Position numbers and translations under genes: made by a program. Below, one piece after another: positions 45,666 to 55,472 of a DNA stretch of 64,000 bases. Under the pieces are notes generated by a model. That model was not told the origin of the DNA and ran no database searches. It saw nothing but the letters and a program-made list of their open reading frames with translations. This DNA is from Corynebacterium freiburgense (GTDB taxonomy: Bacteria > Actinomycetota > Actinomycetes > Mycobacteriales > Mycobacteriaceae), in NCBI RefSeq assembly GCF_030408815.1, contig NZ_CP047355.1, positions 1,550,001 to 1,614,000 on the forward strand, given 5' to 3'. The first letter of the stretch is position 1; the number at the start of each line of letters is the position of its first letter.

Positions 45666-47441
45666 GTGACTTCGAATTCCGTAAATGATGCCTGGCAATA
45701 CGGCCACTACCTCACTATTCGCGATGTGCTTGAATCCCCCACCTTGGCCCATGCACGCGTAGAAACTTTTTGCCCACCCGAGGCACTCGATCGTCCGGTA
45801 CGTTGGGTGCATGTTGCCGACGCCGTACGCGCAGGGGCACTCTTACAAGGCAGCGAACTGCTGCTCACCACGGGAATTGCCTGGAGCGATCGCGCAGACG
45901 AGCGAATAGCGATGATCGATACCTTTGCACAACGTTCTGTTGCAGCGCTGGTACTTGAACTTGGATCCCATTGGCGGCAAGTACCAGCCGATGTGGTCAA
46001 GGCATGCAAACACTACGATATTCCACTTATTGTTATCCACGATGAAGTTAAATACGTAGAACTAACGGAATACATTCATACGCTACTTTTGGAGCATAAA
46101 GTACAACAGGTTATGGCGATCCATGAAGTGACGGAGTCTTTTACGTCCCTTATGGTCAATGGCGCGCCAACCACACAAATCCTGGCACATGCCAGCAGGC
46201 TATTACAGTGCCCAGTGGTGCTCGAAGATTTATCCCATCAGGTCGTTTGCTATGCCGAAGGCCATATGCTGCCCAGTACATTGCTGAATAATTGGAGCGA
46301 AAAATCCCGCAGATGGTCAGCCGTAATTAGTAATTACGGCACACTTACGCAATGTGTCACTGTTGATTCCGAAAATGCCATTGGAGCGCGCGCCATCGTA
46401 CGCGCATTAACAAGCGGGTCTATAAAAGATAAGCGCCACGAACCTGAGCTTTGGACCATGATTGATGTGCAGGCTCGAGGCTTAGCCTGGGGACGATTGT
46501 TTTACTATGGTCGGAGCCTTAGCGTCGCTGGTGGGGACCATATTTTAAGCCAAGCAGCGATTACTTTGGCAATGGAACGACTAGGGTCTACGAATCCGTA
46601 TTCATGGGTCGATCTTATTGAAAAAACCGCTATCGAACGACTTGTTGATAATAAGTACACAACCGTTCAAGGAGTGCAGGAAGTACTCTCTGCGTCTGGT
46701 TTCCGCATGGAAGGCCGACACCTCTTCGCACTCCTTTTAGAACACCACGGTAGCTATATTGAACCAACAGTATTCCGCAAACAAATCCGCAAAACATTCA
46801 ACGATGCTGATTTCCTTGCTACCCCACTCGAATCTGATCCGCGCCTGGTAATCGCCGCTCTTTCTATACCAGCAAATTCGCAATATCACGATATTGTTGA
46901 ACCTTTGCACGCAATGGCCAAAAATATAAGCGATCAATATAGCACTAAAATACGGATTATTTGCTCCAATGCAAGTGAAACTACATTGGAGCTTTCTGCA
47001 CTGATACGGCAACTTTCGCATGCAACTCCCACACCAATGCCACGCGCAAAAGTCACGGTGCTACCGCTAAGCCGAACGCCATTAGAAAATTTACTACTCA
47101 CGTTACGTGATGATGTTCGTGTCCAACATTATGTAAATTCAACACTAGACCCACTGATTCTCTACGATAAGAATCATCATGGTGACCTGCTCGAAACATT
47201 AGCTGCGGTATTAGCAAATCCAACATCGCGAAAAGCTGCAGCAGACCAACTACATCTTTCTCGTACCGCACTCTACGGGCGAATCGCCACCATTGAACGG
47301 CTTCTTCATATGGATCTCAGTGATGGTGAAACTATATTCAGTTTGTCGCTTGCGCTAAAAAGCATGCGCAATGGTGTAGATACTTCACCGTTGAAACACA
47401 ACGTTGCCGTTCAGGGCGTCGACAAGCGCACGACCAGATGA
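45666..47441 (+). CDS. PucR-family transcriptional regulator
   Basis: 591 residues from a GTG with AAGGAGG seven bases upstream. The N-terminal PucR domain (about 15-140) reads LTIRDVLESPTLAHARV and LLQGSELLLTTGIAW. A central variable region follows, then the C-terminal HTH_30 domain (about 515-575): DLLETLAAVLANPTSRKAAA, DQLHLSRTALYGRIATIERL. PucR proteins control purine or related nitrogen-ring catabolism in response to pathway metabolites. It is divergent from mmsA and next to all the pathway genes, so it is the likely activator. Confidence 0.9.
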   Translation: MTSNSVNDAWQYGHYLTIRDVLESPTLAHARVETFCPPEALDRPVRWVHVADAVRAGALLQGSELLLTTGIAWSDRADERIAMIDTFAQRSVAALVLELGSHWRQVPADVVKACKHYDIPLIVIHDEVKYVELTEYIHTLLLEHKVQQVMAIHEVTESFTSLMVNGAPTTQILAHASRLLQCPVVLEDLSHQVVCYAEGHMLPSTLLNNWSEKSRRWSAVISNYGTLTQCVTVDSENAIGARAIVRALTSGSIKDKRHEPELWTMIDVQARGLAWGRLFYYGRSLSVAGGDHILSQAAITLAMERLGSTNPYSWVDLIEKTAIERLVDNKYTTVQGVQEVLSASGFRMEGRHLFALLLEHHGSYIEPTVFRKQIRKTFNDADFLATPLESDPRLVIAALSIPANSQYHDIVEPLHAMAKNISDQYSTKIRIICSNASETTLELSALIRQLSHATPTPMPRAKVTVLPLSRTPLENLLLTLRDDVRVQHYVNSTLDPLILYDKNHHGDLLETLAAVLANPTSRKAAADQLHLSRTALYGRIATIERLLHMDLSDGETIFSLSLALKSMRNGVDTSPLKHNVAVQGVDKRTTR

Positions 47442-47933
47442 GGTTTGCAGCAACCAATTTGGTTTCCATAATGGCCAAATAACCTCAATGCATTGCAATT
47501 CAAATTGAGAAGCGAGTTTGAATTTTCGCAGCAATTGTGTAACCAGTGCCCGGCGTGCAATGTTAATCGATGCTTGTTTAGTAATCCGCAATTGAAGCTG
47601 TTCCGGCGATGTTTGATACACCTCAGCTACTTCAGTTTTATTCAATGTGGGAATATTTGGTAGCAATTCCCTAGAGTCCCAATGAGTTAACAATGGTGTA
47701 GCCGAGCACCGATCAACCACCACATGGTACTGCTGCCCGCGGAAAAGCTTTGCTGGTCCGGCAAATCTTGCACTTGTATGAAGTTCAAATACCACACCCA
47801 AAAGCGGAAAATATGTAAGCGTGCGATCATGGCATACCATTGATCTCCGCCACGCCCGCTGCACAATCAATTCAGCCTCGGCAAGGGCAATGCGCACTGG
47901 TAAGACTGCTGAATTCTGCCCAGTATGCTGCAT
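47385..47933 (-). CDS. Uncharacterised protein coupled to the symporter
   Basis: 182 residues. Its ATG overlaps the symporter stop (TAATG), so it should be translated with it. The 3' end runs 57 bases into the oppositely directed PucR gene. No membrane segment is seen. The sequence is a mixture of strands and helices (VVFELHTSARFAGPAKLFRG, ELLPNIPTLNKTEVAEVY). No family recognised. It may be a companion of the transporter or an enzyme of the pathway. Confidence 0.6.
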   Translation of the reverse strand: MQHTGQNSAVLPVRIALAEAELIVQRAWRRSMVCHDRTLTYFPLLGVVFELHTSARFAGPAKLFRGQQYHVVVDRCSATPLLTHWDSRELLPNIPTLNKTEVAEVYQTSPEQLQLRITKQASINIARRALVTQLLRKFKLASQFELQCIEVIWPLWKPNWLLQTSSGRALVDALNGNVVFQR

Positions 47934-49480
47934 TATCGCATACTCGTTTCTGGTGGGAATTGATTAATAAGCATCGGATCTGTTGAAGAATCAGCAGCAT
48001 AATGCCGCGGTGTTAACCGTGCAGCCTCAGAAATCGCAACTTGAACTTTGGCGGATACCGGATACGAACGCTGAGTAGCTAATGATCCAATAATCATTGC
48101 GAGCGTAGAAGCCACTAATCCCGAAAGGAGTGGGTCTAGGCCGGTACGTTCCGTCAACCCACTTTGCACCCACAACACCACAACGATCGTGCCAGCAAGT
48201 ATAGAAGCGACTGCGCCAACCGCATTAGCCTTCTTCCACCACACCGCACACACATACGCCGGGACAAAAGCGCCACCAAGGATGGACGTTGCAAACACTA
48301 CGAGACTAAATACAGCTGGTGGTTGCCAAAACGCCAATGTAATCCCACCGAATGCAAGAACAAATACTGCGAGCCGTGAGATCCACACTGCTTGACGTTC
48401 GCTCATATCGGAAATAAAAAACCTTGCAACAATATCTCGAGCTGCAATTGTGGAAGCCTGCAATAAGAGTGCGTCCGCCGTCGACATAATTGCTGCCATG
48501 ACTGCGGCCATAACAATGCCAACACCTGCGCTGGGTAACACAACTTTGGCGACCTCAAAGATCGCTTGTTGCGGGTCATCTAAAGTTGGCAAGATAAATA
48601 ACGCAAAGACGCCGATAATATATGGTGCTGGAATAAATAAAAGATTAAACGCTGTGGAATATACGCCAGCGGTGCGCGCTACCGAGGGTTGTTTCATTGC
48701 CATATGTGATACCACAACATGAGGCCAACCCATATACCCAATGGAGAACAACAGTAGCGCGCCAAGAATTACTCCCCACTGATCTTGATAGCTTAAATCT
48801 GCGCCCCACATGGTAAGTAAATTCGGATTTATTTCCCCCACCGCTTTATTACCTTGGGTAAATCCACCTACGTATTGCAATGTGGCTATAAAAATCCACA
48901 CCATACCAATAAGCATGACAATCGCTTGAATAAAATCAGTGTAGGCAACCGCTAAATATCCCCCAAGGAATGTATACAACACAATTACGCCTACTGCGAT
49001 ACATAGCGAAATTTCAAAGCTTAAACCCGTTACAGCGGCAAGGCCAGAACCTCCGGCAATAAATTGCGATAATACATAAATAAATAAACACACAAGCGCT
49101 ACAGGTGCGGCAACAATACGCACCCATTTGCTCTCATAGCGATGTTCAAGGTACTCAATTGAGGTAAGGGAACCAAGTTTTTGGGAAAGCTTACGCATTC
49201 GGCGCCCAAGCACCGAAAGATTAATAATGCCACCACCAATATCACCCAATGCGTACCACATACCGAAATATCCTTGCGTATATGCCAGTGAACCAGCACC
49301 AAGGAACATATAGCCAGACATAGAGGATGATTGCAGCCTTAAGGCAGTCACCGCAGGCCCAAGGGAACGATCGCCTAATAAATAGCTTTCGGAGTCACTG
49401 GAAGAACGGTTTGCCGTCCACACCCCAATACCGGCCATAGCCACAAAATAGATAATGAGGAATATTAGTGCGATATTCAT
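47933..49480 (-). CDS. Sodium:solute symporter (SSS family)
   Basis: 515 residues with about 13 membrane helices. The SSS signatures are seen in YLLGDRSLGPAVTALRLQSS near the start, SIGYMGWPHVVVSHMAM in the centre and GIVMAAVMAAIMSTADALLL near helix 9. It resembles pantothenate/proline-type members. In this cluster it most likely imports a pyrimidine-derived compound (dihydropyrimidine, ureidopropionate or beta-alanine). Its start overlaps the stop of a 45-residue one-helix gene, and its stop overlaps the next gene. Confidence 0.9.
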   Translation of the reverse strand: MNIALIFLIIYFVAMAGIGVWTANRSSSDSESYLLGDRSLGPAVTALRLQSSSMSGYMFLGAGSLAYTQGYFGMWYALGDIGGGIINLSVLGRRMRKLSQKLGSLTSIEYLEHRYESKWVRIVAAPVALVCLFIYVLSQFIAGGSGLAAVTGLSFEISLCIAVGVIVLYTFLGGYLAVAYTDFIQAIVMLIGMVWIFIATLQYVGGFTQGNKAVGEINPNLLTMWGADLSYQDQWGVILGALLLFSIGYMGWPHVVVSHMAMKQPSVARTAGVYSTAFNLLFIPAPYIIGVFALFILPTLDDPQQAIFEVAKVVLPSAGVGIVMAAVMAAIMSTADALLLQASTIAARDIVARFFISDMSERQAVWISRLAVFVLAFGGITLAFWQPPAVFSLVVFATSILGGAFVPAYVCAVWWKKANAVGAVASILAGTIVVVLWVQSGLTERTGLDPLLSGLVASTLAMIIGSLATQRSYPVSAKVQVAISEAARLTPRHYAADSSTDPMLINQFPPETSMR

Positions 49481-49614
49481 ACTGGTTCACCTTCTTTAAT
49501 TTCATCGGCAAGGTGCCAGTTTTTGCTCATTGCCCAAAAGACTGCCGTATAACAAATCCAGAAAGCACAAACACTTCCAATAACAACAACCGTAAATATT
49601 GGTAGGCCGAACAT
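49477..49614 (-). CDS. Small single-helix accessory protein of the symporter
   Basis: 45 residues from the ATG at 49614. GGGGATG lies a few bases upstream. One membrane helix (IFTVVVIGSVCAFWICYTAV) is followed by a charged tail (NWHLADEIKEGEPV). Its TGA overlaps the symporter ATG (ATGA). Several SSS symporters have a small one-helix partner encoded just upstream, and this gene fits that pattern. Confidence 0.75.
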   Translation of the reverse strand: MFGLPIFTVVVIGSVCAFWICYTAVFWAMSKNWHLADEIKEGEPV

Positions 49615-49804
49615 GGCATCATCCCCTAGTGTCTGCATAAGCACTACGCTTATGTCCTAGATCACACTCAATCATTAATGTCCCACGGTTGGTAGCTGCA
49701 TTCTGTCCTGCAAAACCCCACAATGTTGACACTCTGTACCTTGTCCGGCATGTTCGACGCGCGGTTCAATAAAGGTAACCATTCCCCGAACAGAGGAAAT
49801 TCTT

Positions 49805-51085
49805 ATGGCTACCGACGTTTTTAATACCTCAACCTTTCTTGAAGACTTTCACTACACAAGCACATTCGGAGCTACTGAGGCAGGTGGTGTTGACCGTCAA
49901 GCGGGCAGCAAAGAGCACGGGGAAATCCGAGATTGGTTTATCCAACGGGCGCGGGAACTGGGATTTGATATTAAGGTCGATGGGATAGGTAATGTTTTCG
50001 CCTCATTAGAGTTTGTTCCGGGTACGGACCATGTCTACATTGGATCTCACCTTGATAGTCAACCATTAGGTGGCCGCTTTGACGGTACTTATGGGGTAAT
50101 GGCCGCACTATACGCCGCCGCACGTGTTAAGGCACTTGTCGACGCCGGGGAGGTCACTCCCACACACAACCTTACGGTTGTTGATTGGTTTAATGAGGAA
50201 GGTTCACGCTTTGTACCTTCACTTATGGGATCGAATGTTTTTGCAGGTTTTTGGGATAAGGAAGCAACGCTGGCAACCCAGGATCCGAAAGGCATCACAG
50301 TCCGGCAAGCACTGGAAGCAACTGGATATTTAGGTAACGATACTCCCCCACCGATCGGAAGCTATGCAGAGCTGCATATTGAACAAGGGCGCGTGCTTGA
50401 ACGTGAAGGGATCACTATTGGCGCGGTAGATCAATCCTGGTATACCCAAAAACTCGTGGTCAAAGTTCTTGGCGAACAATCGCACACCGGGGCTACGATT
50501 ATGTCCGATCGGCGGGACGCCTTGGTAGCTGCTGCTGAGATTGTGCTTTTAGCAGAAGCGGTAGTGGATAATTTTGAACCTGAGCAGATTGTCACCTCGG
50601 TGGGCAAATTCGACGTCTTACCAAATTCCCCTATCGTGGTGCCACGCCAAGTTGACCTGGTCATTGATATTCGGGCTGATCTACAACAGGATGTGGAGCG
50701 GGCGCGTGACCTGCTACGTAACCAAATCGCTGAGGTTGCGCGGCGTCGTAAACTCACTATTGAAGCTCAAGACTTTGATATTCGGGGTATTCAGCATTAT
50801 CCGATTGAGGGCATGGAACTTACGGAAAAAGCCTGCGCAGATGTGGGAGCATCGTGTCGCCGCATGCGCACTATGGCTGGCCACGACTCAGTAGTAATGA
50901 ACCGTATCGTCCCGGCCGTAATGGTTTTTATTCCTTCTATTGGTGGCGTTTCCCACTGCGAATGCGAGTTCACTACCGATAAGGACATGGTCACCGGTGT
51001 TGATGTTTTGACTGGCATCGCCATTCGCATGGTTACTGGGTTGCTCGACGATGTTGCGCCTGGTGAACCTCACACGAATAACTAA
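49805..51085 (+). CDS. M20-type amidase: N-carbamoyl-beta-alanine amidohydrolase (ureidopropionase) or related carbamoylase
   Basis: 426 residues. Zinc-dependent amidohydrolase of the hydantoinase/carbamoylase group: YIGSHLDSQPLGGRFDGTYG with metal His near residue 82 and a bridging Asp, DWFNEEGSRF with the catalytic and metal glutamates, ELHIEQGRVLE, and the later dimerisation/oxyanion region (SHTGATIMSDRRDAL). It would split N-carbamoyl-beta-alanine to beta-alanine, CO2 and ammonia. Allantoate or N-carbamoyl-amino-acid activity is possible from the family alone; the neighbours favour beta-alanine. It is the first gene of an operon with dihydropyrimidinase. Confidence 0.87.
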   Translation: MATDVFNTSTFLEDFHYTSTFGATEAGGVDRQAGSKEHGEIRDWFIQRARELGFDIKVDGIGNVFASLEFVPGTDHVYIGSHLDSQPLGGRFDGTYGVMAALYAAARVKALVDAGEVTPTHNLTVVDWFNEEGSRFVPSLMGSNVFAGFWDKEATLATQDPKGITVRQALEATGYLGNDTPPPIGSYAELHIEQGRVLEREGITIGAVDQSWYTQKLVVKVLGEQSHTGATIMSDRRDALVAAAEIVLLAEAVVDNFEPEQIVTSVGKFDVLPNSPIVVPRQVDLVIDIRADLQQDVERARDLLRNQIAEVARRRKLTIEAQDFDIRGIQHYPIEGMELTEKACADVGASCRRMRTMAGHDSVVMNRIVPAVMVFIPSIGGVSHCECEFTTDKDMVTGVDVLTGIAIRMVTGLLDDVAPGEPHTNN

Positions 51086-51132
51086 CCCACTGCCCGCACC
51101 TACGCTAACCCATCCTCAAGGAGGATTTCACC

Positions 51133-52554
51133 ATGTCGACCACATTGATTCACGGTGGAATTGTCGTTACCGCCACCGGACAGCACCACGCAGACGTACT
51201 TATAGATGGCGAAACCATTGCCGCCGTCCTCGACCCACAATCAACACTTTTGGGCCATAACCTTAAAGAAACCGTTGATAATACTCTCGACGCCACTGGA
51301 AAATACGTGGTCCCAGGCGGTATTGATGCCCACACCCATATGGAAATGCCGTTTGGCGGCACTACCGCCTCTGACACATTTGAAACGGGCACCCGAGCTG
51401 CGGCATGGGGTGGCACCACAACCATTATTGATTTTGCAATTCAACGCTTTGGCGAACGTGTTTTTGACGGTCTGGAAGCCTGGCACAAAAAAGCAACTGG
51501 CGAGTGCGCTATTGATTATGGATTCCATCAGATTATCGGAGAGGTAAATACCGACTCGCTGCGAGCAATGGAACGCCTACCCGATGAAGGCGTATCCAGC
51601 TACAAAATGTTTATGGCATACCCTGGTGTGTTTTACAGTGACGACGCCCAGATCTACCAAGCAATGCGAAAAGCTGCAGACACCGGACTGCTCACTATGA
51701 TGCATGCTGAAAACGGACCCGCCATCGACGCCATGGTTGCCGAGCTGCTGGCAGAAGGCAAAACAGACCCGTACTACCATGGTGTCGCCCGCGCATGGCA
51801 AATGGAAGAAGAAGCCACACACCGAGCCATTATGCTCTCAAACCTTACCGGTGCCCCACTATATGTTGTGCATGTTTCCGCTAAACAAGCCGTACAGCAA
51901 TTGGCTATGGCCCGCAATGATGGCTACAACGTGTTCGGCGAAACCTGCCCACAGTACCTGTATCTTTCATTAGAGGATCAACTAGGCGCACCGGGATTTG
52001 AAGGCGCAAAATGGGTTTGTTCAACGCCACTTCGTTCCAAACACGAGCACCACCAAGAACACATGTGGCAAGCATTGCGCACCAATGATATTCAAATGGT
52101 CTCTACAGACCACTGCCCATTCTGCTTTAAAGAGCAAAAAGAATTAGGTCTTGGGGATTTTTCTAAAATTCCGAATGGCATTGGTTCAGTGGAACACCGA
52201 ATGGACTTAATGTACCAAGGTGTAGTCAATGGCAATATCTCACTTGAACGATGGGTGGAAATCACCTCTACAACCCCCGCTCGGATGTTTGGTTTATATG
52301 GCAAGAAGGGGGTAATCGCACCAGGCGCCGACGCCGATATTGTGCTCTATAATCCCGACGGTCACACCAAGATTGGCATTAACGACACCCACCATATGAA
52401 TATGGATCATTCTGCCTGGGAAGGCTTTGAAATCCAAGGCCATGTGGATACCGTGCTCTCCCGCGGGCGAACCATAATTCACAATAACGAATACCTTGGT
52501 TCCAAAGGCCACGGGAACTATCTGCACCGCGGCGCCTGCCAGTATTTGATCTAG
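51133..52554 (+). CDS. Dihydropyrimidinase / D-hydantoinase
   Basis: 473 residues. AAGGAGG lies a few bases upstream of the ATG. Amidohydrolase barrel with the two-metal site: [15 protein letters not shown] (H67, H69), the carboxylated lysine in [11 protein letters not shown] (K158), HAENG (H191), HVSAKQAV (H247) and STDHCPF (D326). Opens the ring of dihydrouracil, dihydrothymine or hydantoins. The cytoplasmic enzyme forms tetramers in homologues. Its stop codon overlaps that of metK in one CTAG. Confidence 0.93.
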   Translation: MSTTLIHGGIVVTATGQHHADVLIDGETIAAVLDPQSTLLGHNLKETVDNTLDATGKYVVPGGIDAHTHMEMPFGGTTASDTFETGTRAAAWGGTTTIIDFAIQRFGERVFDGLEAWHKKATGECAIDYGFHQIIGEVNTDSLRAMERLPDEGVSSYKMFMAYPGVFYSDDAQIYQAMRKAADTGLLTMMHAENGPAIDAMVAELLAEGKTDPYYHGVARAWQMEEEATHRAIMLSNLTGAPLYVVHVSAKQAVQQLAMARNDGYNVFGETCPQYLYLSLEDQLGAPGFEGAKWVCSTPLRSKHEHHQEHMWQALRTNDIQMVSTDHCPFCFKEQKELGLGDFSKIPNGIGSVEHRMDLMYQGVVNGNISLERWVEITSTTPARMFGLYGKKGVIAPGADADIVLYNPDGHTKIGINDTHHMNMDHSAWEGFEIQGHVDTVLSRGRTIIHNNEYLGSKGHGNYLHRGACQYLI

Positions 52555-53771
52555 TCACTCAGCCCAACCGCAGACCGTAACTCCGCTACCCGGTTTGTTT
52601 GCTCCCAAGGCAAATCAAGATCGGTACGGCCAAAATGGCCATAGGCTGCGGTCTGAGCGTACATTGGCCTGCGTAAATCAAGTTCGCGGATAATTGCTGC
52701 TGGCCGTAGATCAAACACTTCGGTGACTGCGGCTTGGATTTGCTCATCGGCTAACCCATGGTTTGCTGTGCCAAAAGTCTCTACATATAAACCAACAGGC
52801 TTCGCACGACCAATTGCATAAGCCACTTGCACTTCAACACGATCTGCAAGGCCAGCTGCCACAACGTTTTTTGCTACCCAACGCATTGCATAAGCCGCCG
52901 ATCGATCGACTTTGCTTGGGTCTTTTCCAGAAAACGCACCGCCACCATGACGGGCCATGCCACCGTACGTATCCACAATGATTTTGCGTCCAGTCAGTCC
53001 GGCGTCGCCCATTGGGCCGCCAAGAATAAACGAGCCGGAGGGGTTTACCAAGAGTTTTAGGTCAGCCCCGGTGAAAGTATGCAGATTGGCGTCTTTAATC
53101 ACCCAATCTAAAACATGCTCGCGAAGTTGCTGCTCCAACCATCCTTGAGTGACCTCGGGATCGTGTTGAGTTGAGATAACTACCGTGTCTAAGTGGCTCG
53201 GTGTGTTATCAGCGCTATAGGCAAAGGTAACTTGTGTCTTTCCATCTGGACGCAAATGTGGAACGATACCTTCTTTGCGCACTTGCGTTAACCTGCGCGC
53301 CAGCCGGTGCGCAACAGATATTGGCAATGGCATATACTCTTCAGTTTCATTTGTGGCATAACCAAACATAAGCCCTTGGTCACCAGCGCCATTACGATCT
53401 TCTTCTTCAACTTCTAGACCAGAGCGCACTTCTTGGGACTGATCCACACCAGCCCCGATTTCCAAGCTTTGTTCGCCGATTGCTACGGTCACGCCACAGG
53501 TAGTGCCGTCAAACCCCACTTCTGATGATGTAAACCCAATGTCCCGAAGTTTATTTCGAACAAGTTGTGGAATTTCTACGTAACCATCACAACGAACTTC
53601 ACCGACTACGTGTACGAGACCAGTAGTAACGACTGTTTCAACCGCCACGCGCGAATTTGGATCAACCCGCAACATTGCATCCAAAATAGTGTCAGAGATT
53701 GCGTCGCAGATCTTGTCTGGGTGTCCTTCGGTAACGGACTCCGAAGTAAAAAGACGGACTGAGGTGCCCAA
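52551..53771 (-). CDS. metK: S-adenosylmethionine synthetase
   Basis: 406 residues from a TTG at 53771 with AAGGA seven bases upstream. Makes S-adenosylmethionine from ATP and methionine. Seen are [20 protein letters not shown] (methionine/ATP site), [11 protein letters not shown] and the phosphate loop [20 protein letters not shown]. Its 3' end touches the dihydropyrimidinase stop. In other corynebacteria priA follows directly; here the 13-kb island lies between. Confidence 0.97.
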   Translation of the reverse strand: MGTSVRLFTSESVTEGHPDKICDAISDTILDAMLRVDPNSRVAVETVVTTGLVHVVGEVRCDGYVEIPQLVRNKLRDIGFTSSEVGFDGTTCGVTVAIGEQSLEIGAGVDQSQEVRSGLEVEEEDRNGAGDQGLMFGYATNETEEYMPLPISVAHRLARRLTQVRKEGIVPHLRPDGKTQVTFAYSADNTPSHLDTVVISTQHDPEVTQGWLEQQLREHVLDWVIKDANLHTFTGADLKLLVNPSGSFILGGPMGDAGLTGRKIIVDTYGGMARHGGGAFSGKDPSKVDRSAAYAMRWVAKNVVAAGLADRVEVQVAYAIGRAKPVGLYVETFGTANHGLADEQIQAAVTEVFDLRPAAIIRELDLRRPMYAQTAAYGHFGRTDLDLPWEQTNRVAELRSAVGLSD

Positions 53772-53843
53772 TGAAGTTTCCTTTTATATGAGGGTTATTT
53801 CAACTCCACTCAATCTAGACTAAGCTGTCTAAAAAGGCAATAC

Positions 53844-55061
53844 TTACTCACGGACCTGCTCAATCACATCCCAGATTTGCGCCGCGACCTCAAATTTTGA
53901 ACCATGTGACACTTCAATCACATCCCCTGTTTTGGTGAGCAGCCAACCCATATTTGTGGCTTGTCCAAAGACTTTTCCTTTGCCAACTTCATTGCACATC
54001 AATACATCACAACCTTTGCGTTGCAATTTCGCCTTGGCATGCTCTAATACTGAATGCTGCGCATCACCAGTTTCAGCGGCAAAACCCATAATAATTTGGT
54101 CAGCCCGCTTATCCGCCACAAGTCCAGCAAGGATATCTGGGTTTTCTACCAACTGCAGCTGTGTGAGTTGATCGGCGTTTTTTCCTTTTTTAAGCTTGAC
54201 ATCCGCAGCAACTTCGGGCCGAAAATCGGCAACTGCAGCAGCCATAATCACAATGTCCGCATCGGGTGATTCCTCTTGGATTGCCTCATGCATCTCCACG
54301 GCCGAACCGACACGAATAAGCCGCGCACCCGGTGGCGTCGGCAAGCTATCCGTACTCGCCGCAATCAGCGTTACATCCGCGCCACGGTGGACCGCAATCT
54401 CTGCCAGCGCAAAGCCCTGTCGACCAGATGAGCGGTTACCTAGGAAGCGGACCGGATCAAGATCTTCTTGTGTCCCACCCGCGCTAATAACGACCTTTTT
54501 GCCCTCCAACGTACGTTTGAAGCTTGCACCAGCCAGTGCAGCAAGCGCCACCACCCCAATCTGCTCAGGTTCCGGTAATCTGCCCGGCCCGGTATCTTTT
54601 CCGGTAAGCCGACCGTGGGCCGGTTCAAGCACAATAACTCCCCGCTCTCGTAGCGTTTCGACGTTCGCGCGGGTCGCTGGGTGGTGCCACATTTCGGTAT
54701 GCATAGCTGGAGCCACCACCACTGGACAGGTGGCCACTAAATACGTTGCTGTAAGCAAGTCATCGGCACGCCCTGCAACCATGCGTGCGAGAATATCTGC
54801 GGTGGCAGGAGCAATAACAATCAGATCAGCTTGCTTCCCTATATTCACGTGGCGAACTTCGTCAACAGCATCGAAAACACTTGTAGATACTGGGTTGCCT
54901 GAGAGCGCTTCAAAGGTCGCTGCACCAATGAAATTCAATGCAGAAGCCGTTGGAACAACCCGAACATAATGGCCGAGTTCCGTAAAATACCTGACCAAGT
55001 GACACGCCTTATACGCGGCAATTCCACCAGCAACACCGATAACTACATTTTTACTCACCAC
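53844..55061 (-). CDS. coaBC: Bifunctional phosphopantothenoylcysteine decarboxylase / phosphopantothenate-cysteine ligase
   Basis: 405 residues. The N-terminal flavin decarboxylase (about 1-185) has VIGVAGGIAAYKACHLVRYF and the substrate motif PAMHTEMWHHPAT. The C-terminal ligase (about 190-400) has ISAGGTQEDLDPVRFLGNRS and MAAAVADFRPE, followed by LVENPDILAGL. Two steps of coenzyme A synthesis. It lies between rpoZ and metK, as usual. Confidence 0.97.
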   Translation of the reverse strand: MVSKNVVIGVAGGIAAYKACHLVRYFTELGHYVRVVPTASALNFIGAATFEALSGNPVSTSVFDAVDEVRHVNIGKQADLIVIAPATADILARMVAGRADDLLTATYLVATCPVVVAPAMHTEMWHHPATRANVETLRERGVIVLEPAHGRLTGKDTGPGRLPEPEQIGVVALAALAGASFKRTLEGKKVVISAGGTQEDLDPVRFLGNRSSGRQGFALAEIAVHRGADVTLIAASTDSLPTPPGARLIRVGSAVEMHEAIQEESPDADIVIMAAAVADFRPEVAADVKLKKGKNADQLTQLQLVENPDILAGLVADKRADQIIMGFAAETGDAQHSVLEHAKAKLQRKGCDVLMCNEVGKGKVFGQATNMGWLLTKTGDVIEVSHGSKFEVAAQIWDVIEQVRE

Positions 55062-55100
55062 AAATACCAGTATCCCTTATTACAAATATGGAAACGACAA

Positions 55101-55140
55101 TAGGGTCCTCAGCCTCCATAGTTTGGAGAAGAAGACCCTA
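55101..55140 (-). terminator. Hairpin after rpoZ
   Basis: TAGGGTC (minus strand entry, 55140-55134) pairs with GACCCTA (55107-55101). A second pairing, CTCC with GGAG, lies inside. The exit lacks a long T run. It could attenuate transcription from the gmk-rpoZ group into coaBC. Confidence 0.5.
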
Positions 55141-55159
55141 ATATTTATAGAGCTTAGTG

Positions 55160-55438
55160 TTAGCCCTCGGTATGGTCCAACAAACGACCATTGATCTCAC
55201 GTAGTGCGATAGACAATGGTTTTTCTTGCGGATTTGGGTTTACCAAGGGGCCGACGAATTCAAAAACACCCTCGTCTGCCTGCTGGTAGTAGCTATTAAT
55301 TTGTCGTGCGCGTTTCGCGGCAAAAATCACCAAGGCATATTTGGACGATACTTTATCCAAAAGATCATCAATTGGTGGAGCAGTAATGCCGATCGGCGTA
55401 TCGAAAACGTCCCTATTATTGGCAGTCACGTTGGTCAC
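55160..55438 (-). CDS. rpoZ: RNA polymerase omega subunit
   Basis: 92 residues from a GTG at 55438, with AAAGG five bases upstream; an ATG two codons earlier is too close to that site. [19 protein letters not shown] and [20 protein letters not shown] are the conserved omega core. [15 protein letters not shown] is the typical end. Omega helps assemble the beta-prime subunit. Confidence 0.95.
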   Translation of the reverse strand: MTNVTANNRDVFDTPIGITAPPIDDLLDKVSSKYALVIFAAKRARQINSYYQQADEGVFEFVGPLVNPNPQEKPLSIALREINGRLLDHTEG

Positions 55439-55472
55439 ATGCACCTTTTCAGCGTTATATGGATAGTAAAAC

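Noticed and set aside
53772..53843. Possible SAM riboswitch before metK
   Set aside because: The space of 72 bases is too short and has no aptamer-like stems.
54196..54969. A 257-codon open frame antisense to coaBC
   Set aside because: Shadow of the ligase and decarboxylase domains; Ser/Ala/Thr-rich translation with no domain.
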